Shown here: positions 1-4,784 of the stretch, piece by piece
Layout of the letters: the number at the start of each line of letters is the position of its first letter
Position numbering within the stretch: the first letter of the stretch is position 1
From: an uncultured Mollicutes bacterium
Lineage (GTDB): Bacteria; Bacillota_I; Bacilli_A; RFN20; CAG-288
Direction of reading: 5' to 3'
Length of the DNA stretch: 5,601 nt
NCBI GenBank assembly: GCA_900549915.1
Contig: URQF01000094.1
Span: forward strand, 1 to 5,601
The notes under the pieces: model-generated
What the model was told of the DNA's origin: nothing
The model's input: only the letters and a program-made list of their open reading frames with translations
The model's database searches: none
Position numbers and translations under genes: made by a program

Positions 1-333
1 GAAAGGAATGACTATTTCTGATCGGGAAGCAGCATTACAAGCAATATGTCCTGGGAATTGGTCCACATCGGGAACGACCAAAGTCTTTTGTTCTTTCCAT
101 GCTGTCCCGCATACTCCTCGTCCCATGCGGATGCGAGTGCAAGCGATTGGCCCTTGGAACGGACCCAAAACAAGTTCGTTGTCGATGACACGGTAGAATC
201 CAACCCAAAAGAAATCAAAAGCCTGCTTTAGTGCAGCAGACAAATTTGCCATGTTGGCAACCATGTCGGGCTCGTTTCCTATCAGAGCCTTGACTTGAGG
301 GAGCAAGGATTGGTATTTTTCTTCTTTAGTCAA
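1..333 (-). CDS. Free methionine-(R)-sulfoxide reductase, GAF-domain (fRMsr/YebR type), N-terminal part
   Basis: This enzyme reduces free methionine-R-sulfoxide to methionine in the cytoplasm, a repair step against oxidative damage. The minus strand reads 111 codons, beginning LTKEEKYQSLLPQ and continuing through FFWVGFYRV and LVLGPFQGPIACTR to GRGVCGTA and FPGHIACNAASRSE. This matches the fRMsr family closely. The three cysteines of the family are present with the expected spacing: two are 10 residues apart (IAC and GVC), and the third (HIAC) is 24 residues further on. The C-terminal part lies beyond the left edge of the window. I took the TTG at 333-331 as the start because homologues begin near TKEEKY and a stop lies a few codons upstream. 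The purine run AAAAGGA touches this TTG directly, so spacing for translation is poor. The 5' end abuts a truncated ATPase head-on, so the native promoter may be lost. Family assignment is firm; whether it is expressed is uncertain. Confidence 0.93.
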   Translation of the reverse strand, partial: MTKEEKYQSLLPQVKALIGNEPDMVANMANLSAALKQAFDFFWVGFYRVIDNELVLGPFQGPIACTRIRMGRGVCGTAWKEQKTLVVPDVDQFPGHIACNAASRSEIVIPF

Positions 334-334
334 T

Positions 335-1153
335 CCTTTTGATATTCATGAAATCACAAGCCTTATTACAAACGGTGGCTGGCCTGAAAATTTAGGACTT
401 ACAGATCCTGAAACTGATGGTTTGCTGGCTCGTGAATATATAAAGTCAGTAGCTGAAAATGATATCAATGAAAATTACAATGATGATAATTTTTTATTTG
501 ACTCACAAAAAATGTTGATGATTCTTAAATCATTAGCAAGAAACGAGTCTTCCTATGCAGCAGAAGCAACTATTTTAAGAGACTGCTTTAGCTTCAGTGA
601 CGATAAAGAACAAACATTGAACAAAAGAACATTGTCTAGATATTTAGATATTCTAGAAAAGTTATACATTATAAATAATAAGGAAGCATATTCAGCCAAT
701 TATCGATCAAGTACAAGAGTTGGAAAAAAGGTAAAGAGAAGATTTGTCGATCCATCTCTTGCAGCTGCACTTTTAGGCTTAACCTCAGAAAAACTGATCA
801 ATGATTTAAATACATTCGGATTATTATTTGAATCATTAGTGGTTCGAGATTTAAGCGTTTATATGGAATATTATAGAGGCCATGTCTATGCTTTTAGAGA
901 TAATTTAAGTAATGATGAGGTTGATGCTATCGTAGAATTCAGTGATGGTGAATATGGAGCGATTGAAATTAAACTGGGAGAGAACCAAATAGCAGAAGCT
1001 ATAAAATCATTAACTAAATTTAATGATAAGATAGAGAAAAAGCCAAAATTCCTTTGTGTCATCGTAGGCATAGGCTCCGGTCTTACAAGAGACCCTAAAT
1101 CCGGCGTATATATTGTTCCATATAACACATTAGGAATGCATTTTTGTAGCTAA
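335..1153 (+). pseudogene. C-terminal fragment of AAA-family ATPase with DUF4143 (PD-(D/E)XK-like) domain; P-loop domain missing
   Basis: The reading frame is open from 299 and becomes family-like from about 338 (FDIHEI, then NGGWPEN). It then runs through the DUF4143 region to a stop at 1151-1153. Intact relatives are about 400-450 residues, with an N-terminal AAA ATPase carrying Walker A and B. Here that whole first half is absent: the fragment begins just before the GGWP element, which corresponds to YGGMP in the second ATPase at 4785. The C-terminal part has VDPSLAAALLGL and a nuclease-like signature, DEVDAIV followed about 12 residues later by EIKLG (nucleotides about 917-976). It ends in GVYIVPYNTLG, typical of the family. 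The only candidate starts are internal (TTG at 422, ATG at 512) without a convincing Shine-Dalgarno. It was probably disabled by the rearrangement that placed the reductase gene at 333. A shortened translated product cannot be excluded. Confidence 0.85.
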
Positions 1154-1187
1154 ATTGTTAGTGCCAAAAACTTATTGCATTTAAAAG

Positions 1188-1306
1188 TTAAAGTATTCGC
1201 TTCATGATCAGATAGAAGATAAGGCCGAGGATTGAACAGCCTGACACAGCTCCAGCAATTGAAATGGCAACAATCTGTTTTGTGGACAAAGGTTCTTTTT
1301 CCTCTT
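1188..1306 (-). pseudogene. C-terminal membrane-anchor fragment of a surface protein, cut by the IS
   Basis: On the minus strand, the last 38 codons before a TAA at 1190-1188 read EEKEPLSTKQIVA, then a hydrophobic stretch (ISIAGAVSGCSILGLIFYLI), ending MKRIL. A polar linker, a single transmembrane helix and a short basic tail are the usual end of a membrane-anchored surface protein in Firmicutes. No LPxTG motif is visible in the remaining part. The frame stays open into the insertion element, but that continuation is antisense to the transposase and is not native. So the body of the protein is missing and only the anchor remains. It converges tail to tail with the ATPase fragment ending at 1153. 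It is in opposite orientation to the surface-protein fragment on the other side of the IS, so the two are not simply halves of one gene. The protein identity is unknown. Confidence 0.55.
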
Positions 1307-1330
1307 GAGAAGGATAAACAATAGTCTTGC
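1307..1330 (+). repeat. Left terminal inverted repeat of the IS (IRL)
   Basis: The 24 bases start GAGAAGGATAAACAA and match the reverse complement of 2196-2219 at 21 of 24 positions. Identity stops at the next outward base (T1306 against A). The exact element tip could lie a few bases further in, at the GG at 1312, because ends of this family often start with GG. Confidence 0.8.
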
Positions 1331-1451
1331 CGACCTTCGTCTGTGGTATTATCTTTCTACTATATCGCAGGAGTTCCAAGGCCAGCCACAGGATGATATA
1401 GCGACTTTCCCCTGTGGGCGGCTCTGGAACTTCCAGAAAGGGGCCATCCCT

Positions 1452-2196
1452 ATGTGTTTTAGCGACCATGTCTTCGACCTCCGCAAGAGGTCCAGAACCT
1501 TTTTCGGCGAATGTCCGTACTGCCACGGCAAACGCTTGAAGAAATTCGGAAAGGAACACGGATGCCAGAAATGGGCGTGTGCGAATTGCGGCCGGACTTT
1601 CTCCGGCAGAACGCGTACCATCCTTCATTCGTCCAAGCTTAAGCCATCCCAGATCCGGAGGCTCGTCTCCATGCTCTCGGACGGAGCTACCCTGAGACAG
1701 GCCGCACACCAGAGGCACATGTATCACTGCAGACCGCCTTTCTGTGGAAACGGAAGATGCAGAGAATCCCGGAAAACGCCGGAAACACGGTGCTTTCCGG
1801 AGAGGTCTGGGTGGACCACACATACATTAACGCGCCGATGACAGTACGGAAAGGCAAGAAAAGGGGGGCTGGCCAGACACCTCCTCCAGGTCGCGGCCGG
1901 CATCGACTCCTGCGGCCATGTGCTTCCTCGGGTGCAGGGAGAAGGCGGTGAACTCGGAGGACCCGGCTGCCCATTGTCTCCTCAATCCGGTCAACCGGCT
2001 GTGTGCCCAGGCCAAGCGCATGTTTGCCGTGCACCTGCGGATCCACCGCAAGAACGTTCCCTTGTGGCTGAACGAGAAAGCATTCCAGAGGGAAAAGATG
2101 GGGAGCATGTGGTTCGACAGATACCTGTCGTGCTTCTACAGAAGGATCTTTTTGTCCGGGAAAACCCTCAGAAGACAGGATGTTTTCGCCCTTTAG
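1452..2196 (+). pseudogene. IS1595-like transposase, frameshifted and probably internally deleted
   Basis: The N-terminal part (1452 to about 1710) reads MCFSDHVFDLRKRSRTFFGE, then the zinc ribbon CPYC (residues 21-24) with CANC (43-46), GRTFSG, and a helix-turn-helix-like segment (QIRRLVSMLSDGATLRQAA). At about 1700-1725 the frame changes to VSLQTAFLWKRKM and GEVWVDHTYINAPM, which carries the first catalytic aspartate of the ISXO2-type DDE domain. Near 1865 it shifts again to LQVAAGIDSCGHVLPRVQG. Between about 1940 and 1985 it shifts a third time to LNPVNRLCAQAKRMF and KNVPLWLNEKAF, the C-terminal end of the catalytic domain, with a stop at 2194-2196 next to the right repeat. Only about 90 residues separate the first Asp from the C-terminal block, against roughly 150 in the family, so the part with the second Asp is probably deleted. 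ATG 1452 is the most plausible start; the frame is also open upstream. Confidence 0.82.
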
Positions 2197-2219
2197 CAAC
2201 ACTTTTGTTTGTCCTTCTC
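2196..2219 (-). repeat. Right terminal inverted repeat of the IS (IRR)
   Basis: The reverse complement begins GAGAAGGACAAACAAAAG and matches the left end at 21 of 24 positions. It overlaps the last base of the transposase stop codon, leaving no non-coding space, as in compact insertion sequences. Confidence 0.8.
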
Positions 2220-2220
2220 T

Positions 2221-2853
2221 AAAAATTACGATGGTGGCATTCTCCAAAAAGTAAAAGTAATCCATGGTGAAGATGCTGAATACACCGGTCGAACTCTATA
2301 TAAAGCCTCGGAGTCATCTGGCGATTATGAATATACATACACATTCTCTGGTTGGTCATCTCCAATTACTAACATTACTAGCAATTTAACAGTCACAGCT
2401 GTTTTCACAAAGAAAACGACAACGACAGGAGCGACTGCTATTAGAGAATATTTGGATCAACATGGAAGCGGATCGTATCATGATGTGACAACTTCTTCTA
2501 CATCTAATAGTATTAGTACTTTAGGTTAAAGTGATTCCTTATTCTATAGGGGATATACAAATCAATCACAGTTGGAATCATATATGGCAGTTTCTTGTTT
2601 TTATGGCGCGAGCGCCGGAACAGGTCTATTCAAATTGTACGATTCTGGCACTTTGACATTTTCAGCAAGTTACAATGTTGATTTCTCTGGTCATTCATGT
2701 GATATTAAATCTCATAAGAAAATTAACAAATGTAATTATACGTCTGAGAAAGACCTTTCTTCCATCGCTGCATTAAGTATTGTGGCGGCGAGAGTAGCTG
2801 TTAATAATGCTAATAAATATTGCTCTAATGAGGGATTACATTATGTCTTCTAA
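2221..2853 (+). pseudogene. Surface protein fragment with one InlB-type repeat, 5' end cut by IS, in-frame TAA at 2527-2529
   Basis: The frame opens inside the IS end, and native sequence starts at KNYDGGILQKV. Up to about 2409 it has the pattern of an InlB B-repeat/Flg_new-like module: NYDG, ILQKVKV, EYTG, YEYTYTFSGWS, ITNITSNLTVTAVFT. Such beta-grasp-like modules occur in cell-wall or secreted proteins of Gram-positives. A Thr-rich linker (KKTTTTGAT) leads to an unrecognised C-terminal domain. A TAA stops the frame at 2527-2529, but the same frame continues without further stops for 107 codons (SDSLFYRGYTNQ to NEGLHYVF) to a TAA at 2851-2853. The continuation has protein-like composition, with four cysteines and an alanine-rich helix, so the TAA looks like a nonsense mutation in one original gene. 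There is no C-terminal anchor. The 3' end overlaps the next gene by 11 bases. Confidence 0.72.
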
Positions 2854-3283
2854 AAAAACAAACGAAAACGAATATACTAAAAAAATAAAAGATTGTTCTG
2901 ACTATTTCGGCTCGAACCAGGATAAAATATCTGAATTTGTATTTAAGTATTTTGAAATTGAGTCGCTGCTTGCAAAAAAGTTTCCTTGCGTGAAAGTGAA
3001 CGAAAACTCCAGATATTCAACAATTAATCCAAATAAAATATTGAAGAAATTTGGTTGGCGCCAAGAACTAGTCAAGAATGTATTTTGGGGGAAAGATGAC
3101 AGAGAAGTGAAAAGTTGCCGATTGTTAAGAAATGAAATAGTTCATAATTTCAATCAGCGGCTAAAAGCCTTCCAAGAAGTTGTTGAGAGACATGATAGTC
3201 TTATTAACGATATGAATGAATTAGAAAAATTAATACTTGCCGAAGAAAAAAAGCCCCCAAAAAGTACCACTAAAAAACACTAA
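2843..3283 (+). CDS. Small HEPN-like protein with R-N-x-x-x-H motif, 146 aa
   Basis: I chose the ATG at 2843 because GAGGG lies about 8 bases upstream; the same frame is open from 2807 but has no site there. The protein is all-helical in appearance, charged and soluble. Residues 96-101 are RNEIVH in the context CRLLRNEIVHNFNQ, the R-N-x-x-x-H motif typical of HEPN domains. A long helix follows (QEVVERHDSLINDMNELEKLI) and then a basic tail (KKPPKSTTKKH). HEPN proteins include ribonuclease toxins of toxin-antitoxin and abortive-infection systems, but also non-catalytic members, so the motif alone does not prove RNase activity. No MNT nucleotidyltransferase antitoxin is next to it. It overlaps the preceding surface-protein frame by 11 bases, which suggests translational coupling in the original operon. 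A K-rich cytoplasmic accessory protein of that surface protein is the alternative. I recognise no named family. Confidence 0.72.
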   Translation: MSSKKTNENEYTKKIKDCSDYFGSNQDKISEFVFKYFEIESLLAKKFPCVKVNENSRYSTINPNKILKKFGWRQELVKNVFWGKDDREVKSCRLLRNEIVHNFNQRLKAFQEVVERHDSLINDMNELEKLILAEEKKPPKSTTKKH

Positions 3284-3298
3284 TCAACTTTTCATTCT

Positions 3299-3361
3299 TT
3301 AATTTTGGGACTGCTCAGTTTCCAGCTCGCAGAAGGCTTGGACGTCGGATTCTTTTGCTAG
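3299..3361 (-). pseudogene. Possible N-terminal remnant of the intron-encoded protein
   Basis: Five bases after the GGAAGGAGG at 3375-3367 the minus strand reads CTA GCA AAA GAA TCC, giving LAKESDVQAFCELETEQSQN and then TAA (3301-3299). Position and spacing fit the start of a group II maturase gene whose initiator has become CTA. The rest of the protein is gone, and the junction with foreign sequence lies between about 3284 and 3301. The segment is too short for homology to be certain. Confidence 0.35.
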
Positions 3362-3768
3362 GTGTTCCTCCTTCCTTCAAGGACCAGGAAACGAAGAAGA
3401 TATATCATAAACCTATGATTTCAACAGCTATAAAACTACATTTTCAACTTGACATTTACACAAACATTTTTCCAACTTTGAATTTCTTCAAATCTCCAAG
3501 ACCTCACGAGGTAAGACACATATCTTTCCAGCCTTGGGCACTTGATTTACTGACTGACTTTTACGGTCGTTCGTGATTTTGATACGGCAGGTTATCTCAT
3601 CACAAGTCAATCGCCTTATATCAAGTTTCTTTCCGTTGCTCAGTCTGTTCGCTACGCTCTTCTTTCATCCCATACCTCACGATACTGGACTTGAGTTTCG
3701 CTATATTGTTATAACGGCATTCCTATTCGGGACTTTCACCCTTTAGACATATGACATGCCCGTTACAC
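3302..3768 (-). mobile_element. 5' fragment of a group II intron (domain I and neighbours), 3' part missing
   Basis: Read on the minus strand, the segment starts GTGTAACGGGCATG at 3768, close to the group II 5' consensus GTGYG. It soon has AGGGTGAAAGTCCCG (3742-3728), a hallmark near the start of domain I in bacterial introns. Next come structured stretches such as GAGCGTAGCGAAC and AAGGCGATTGACTTGTGATG, and a small hairpin ACCTCGTGAGGT. A strong Shine-Dalgarno GGAAGGAGG (3375-3367) is where the intron-encoded reverse transcriptase would begin. Only about 20 codons follow before a stop and the neighbouring gene. No reverse transcriptase motifs and no domain V/VI (conserved catalytic hairpin and branch-point A) are present in the window, so it is a dead fragment. 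Assignment comes from pattern memory without covariance scoring, so the left limit is approximate. Confidence 0.68.
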
Positions 3769-3769
3769 C

Positions 3770-3807
3770 AAAAAAACGGCAGCCCATTCCTGAACTTTCG
3801 CTGGCCG
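3770..3807 (-). terminator. Rho-independent terminator, target site of the intron
   Basis: On the minus strand CGGC-C-AGC (3807-3800) pairs with GCTGCCG (3783-3777), a 7-bp GC-rich stem with one bulged base and a loop of about 16 bases. It is followed by seven T (3776-3770). The gene it served is not visible to the right, where the next gene is on the plus strand, so it is itself an orphan. The intron 5' end begins one or two bases after the T run, the arrangement typical of group IIC introns. Confidence 0.6.
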
Positions 3808-3823
3808 GCTTCTCCGTTGTCAA

Positions 3824-3867
3824 CGCCTTAAGTTAATGACATTGCTATATTAGCAGGCGCTTTTTTT
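3824..3867 (+). terminator. Weak plus-strand terminator-like hairpin
   Basis: CGCCT (3824-3828) can pair with AGGCG (3855-3859). Inside it TGCTA-TAT-TAGCA (3843-3855) forms its own stem, competing for one base. Seven T follow at 3861-3867. If functional it would insulate the YcxB-like gene from upstream transcription. The outer stem is short and its loop long, so support is modest. Confidence 0.35.
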
Positions 3868-3891
3868 GGTAAACTATCTACTATAAAAAAC

Positions 3892-3922
3892 AGGAGGCGA
3901 TTTTTATCGCATTGAAACAATG
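3892..3922 (+). promoter_or_regulatory. Distant Shine-Dalgarno followed by two adjacent hairpins reaching the start codon
   Basis: AGGAGG (3892-3897) is 22 bases from the ATG at 3920, too far for normal initiation. No ATG, GTG or TTG lies in frame between them; only an ATT at 3911 could act as a rare alternative start. The gap holds GCGAT-TTTT-ATCGC (3897-3910), a perfect 5-bp stem with a tetraloop. Folding it leaves about 9 bases to the ATG, restoring normal spacing. A second stem, CATTG-AAA-CAATG (3910-3922), shares one base with the first and includes the start codon, so it could mask initiation. Confidence 0.5.
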
Positions 3923-4441
3923 AACTTCACAATCGAAATGAATTCTGACTATAAAGGCAAACGAAAGGATATTCTGAAGCTGAAGTCCTCTTCTTTCTTA
4001 GGGACTATTGTTTTTGGAATCATCTTTTTCTTTACCGGATTCTACATCTCTTTCATCAATTACAATAGAGTCATCAACGATATCGAGTTCATCCTCGGCA
4101 TCATCGTCCTGATCATTGGTGTCTTATTTTTGTTCTTTAGCCCATTTGTCTTCTTTTTCAAAGGGCTGAACAGAGGACTAAAAGGTAAAATCCGTTTTTA
4201 TTTTATTAAAGGGGAAGACAATAAATGGGCTTATGCTCTTACTGCCACAAAGATAGACAATCTTTATCAGGAATCTGGTTTTATCAAGATTGCCCAGAAG
4301 AAAAAGTGTTTCTTTGATCTAATCAATGATAAAGGAAAGGAATACTATATTCCAATCAAAGTCCTTTCTAAAGAACAGATAGGAAGCCTGACTGCATTGG
4401 CTCAGGACTTCATCGCCAAATGCACAACAAAAACTGATTGA
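3920..4441 (+). CDS. Two-helix membrane protein with YcxB-like C-terminal region, 173 aa
   Basis: The start at ATG 3920 is the first in the frame near the AGGAGG at 3892; the stop is TGA at 4439-4441. Residues about 1-25 are polar and basic (YKGKRKDILKLK). Two hydrophobic segments follow: about 26-47 (FLGTIVFGIIFFFTGFYISF) and about 57-80 (FILGIIVLIIGVLFLFFSPF). The C-terminal half is soluble and beta-rich, with LTATKIDNLYQESG, CFFDLINDKGKEYYIPIKVL and SKEQIGSLTALAQDF. A tandem helix pair followed by a domain ending in a 'y-iPi-k-l-s-e-i' pattern resembles the YcxB-like family of uncharacterised membrane proteins. The positive-inside rule suggests both termini are cytoplasmic. Function is unknown. 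It stands alone: a hairpin-rich gap lies upstream, and a tRNA fragment begins four bases after its stop. It may be the last gene of an integrated element, or its original 3' end may have been replaced there. Confidence 0.8.
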   Translation: MNFTIEMNSDYKGKRKDILKLKSSSFLGTIVFGIIFFFTGFYISFINYNRVINDIEFILGIIVLIIGVLFLFFSPFVFFFKGLNRGLKGKIRFYFIKGEDNKWAYALTATKIDNLYQESGFIKIAQKKKCFFDLINDKGKEYYIPIKVLSKEQIGSLTALAQDFIAKCTTKTD

Positions 4442-4445
4442 CGTT

Positions 4446-4498
4446 CTTAGGACGCCGTGGGAACTCCCTTGCAGGTTCAATTCCTGTCGTCCGCACCA
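4446..4498 (+). tRNA. tRNA-Leu 3' fragment (anticodon loop to CCA), probable attachment site
   Basis: The sequence contains an anticodon-loop-like CTTAGGA (4446-4452, anticodon TAG) and the 3' anticodon strand CGCCG. A long variable arm GGG-AACT-CCC (4459-4468) follows, as in class II tRNAs. The T-arm is GCAGG-TTCAATT-CCTGT (4471-4487), then the acceptor 3' strand CGTCCGC, discriminator A and encoded CCA (4496-4498). A UAG anticodon with a long variable arm indicates leucine. The 5' half is absent: upstream is the end of a protein gene, and 4441-4445 (ACGTT) does not pair with CGCCG. Identity starting at the anticodon loop is the classical outcome of tyrosine-recombinase integration into a tRNA gene, which leaves a displaced 3' fragment at the far end. 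This is not a functional tRNA gene. Confidence 0.75.
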
Positions 4499-4503
4499 TT
4501 GAC

Positions 4504-4554
4504 AACGAAAGCCTCCTAGTTCCTTAAATGGAATGAACGGAGGCTTTTCGTTTT
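4504..4554 (+). terminator. Strong rho-independent terminator after the tRNA fragment
   Basis: AACGAAAGCCTCC (4504-4516) pairs with GGAGGCTTTTCGTT (4539-4552) over about 13 bp with one extra T. An inner TTCC/GGAA pairing extends the stem around the loop TTAAAT. It ends in TCGTTTT. The symmetric A/T flanks could let it work in both directions. It is probably the native terminator of the tRNA-Leu transcript, which suggests that sequence from here rightwards is the original chromosome. Confidence 0.85.
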
Positions 4555-4682
4555 ATCAGAAAGAAATAAGAAAATGAAAGAGGAATAATCTTTCTAGACT
4601 TAAAGGAATCCCTCATCAATCCAGATTCAATGAAAGCCTAAAAGTCCGTTTATAATCGCATCTGTTTTCTAAATCATGGATT
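4555..4682 (+). other. Intergenic stretch without a gene, leader of the ATPase gene
   Basis: No open frame with a ribosome site is present here. A short inverted repeat (GAAAG at 4577, CTTTC at 4591) and a TATAAT at 4651-4656 are the only visible signals. It lies between the tRNA-type terminator and the first 27-bp repeat and probably holds the upstream promoter region of the ATPase gene. Confidence 0.4.
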
Positions 4683-4709
4683 TGCAGGAACTTGCAAAAG
4701 TTTTAGTTA
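4683..4709 (+). repeat. 27-bp direct repeat, copy 1, upstream of the AAA/DUF4143 gene
   Basis: The unit reads TGCAGGAACTTGCAAAAG then TTTTAGTTA and matches copy 2 at 26 of 27 bases. It contains an inverted repeat, TTTGCA-GGAACT-TGCAAA (from 4682), the size of a dimeric repressor operator. The copies start 65 bp apart, about six helical turns. Confidence 0.8.
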
Positions 4710-4736
4710 ATGCTCCTTCTCGCTCAACTAATGTCA

Positions 4737-4742
4737 TATAAT
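4737..4742 (+). promoter_or_regulatory. Candidate -10 box (TATAAT) for the downstream ATPase gene
   Basis: A perfect TATAAT lies between the two repeat copies and would place the transcription start near 4749, at the first bases of copy 2. No good -35 box lies 16-18 bases upstream (around 4714-4719 the sequence is TCCTTC-like), so the promoter may be weak or depend on an activator. A second TATAAT at 4651-4656 is an alternative with a longer leader. Copy 2 overlapping the start would suit repression. Confidence 0.45.
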
Positions 4743-4747
4743 AAATA

Positions 4748-4774
4748 TGCAGGAACTTGCAAAAATTTTAGTTA
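4748..4774 (+). repeat. 27-bp direct repeat, copy 2, abutting the Shine-Dalgarno
   Basis: It differs from copy 1 only at base 18 (A for G). Its last base is the first of the AGGAGG (4774-4779) of the ATPase gene, so a protein bound here, or an RNA fold of TTGCA with TGCAA, could block ribosome access as well as transcription. Confidence 0.8.
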
Positions 4775-4784
4775 GGAGGAAGGT

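Larger units (their letters stand above)
1307..2219 (+). mobile_element. Degenerate IS1595-like insertion sequence
   Basis: A 913-bp block, visibly richer in G+C than its AT-rich flanks, is bounded by inverted repeats of 24 bp matching at 21 positions. It encodes a zinc-ribbon DDE transposase of the IS1595/ISXO2 type on the plus strand, broken by frame changes. The eight bases next to the left end (1299-1306) and the right end (2220-2227) do not match. The usual 8-bp target duplication of this family is therefore absent. That fits recombination between two IS copies, or later flank loss, rather than a simple insertion. The gene fragments on the two sides point in opposite directions, which supports the same reading. 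The element cannot be autonomously active. Confidence 0.82.

Noticed and set aside
12..231. Short frames on both strands at the left edge
   Set aside because: They overlap the reductase gene in wrong frames; the reductase motif spacing decides the real frame.
1160..1190. Possible bidirectional terminator between 1153 and 1188
   Set aside because: Only an AACTT/AAGTT pairing of five A/T-rich base pairs is available, too weak to call.
1188..1823. 211-codon minus-strand frame through the left half of the IS
   Set aside because: Only its last 38 codons look like protein; the remainder is antisense to the zinc-ribbon transposase and uses GC-rich IS sequence. It is a chance extension, though it technically fuses IS antisense to a membrane anchor.
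1687..2265. 192-codon minus-strand frame across the right half of the IS
   Set aside because: Antisense to the broken transposase, no ribosome site, and composition typical of a shadow frame in GC-rich DNA.
2843..3283. Classical HEPN-MNT toxin-antitoxin pair
   Set aside because: No nucleotidyltransferase (GSxARG-type) protein is encoded on either side within the window.
3355..3576. 73-codon plus-strand frame
   Set aside because: Lies antisense to the intron fragment, has no Shine-Dalgarno and no family resemblance.
4446..4498. Complete functional tRNA gene
   Set aside because: No D arm, 5' acceptor strand or 5' anticodon strand is found upstream; the upstream bases are coding sequence of the membrane protein.
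4683..4774. CRISPR-like pair of direct repeats
   Set aside because: Only two units, with a 38-bp spacer containing a promoter element, placed directly at a gene start. An operator pair is a better explanation.
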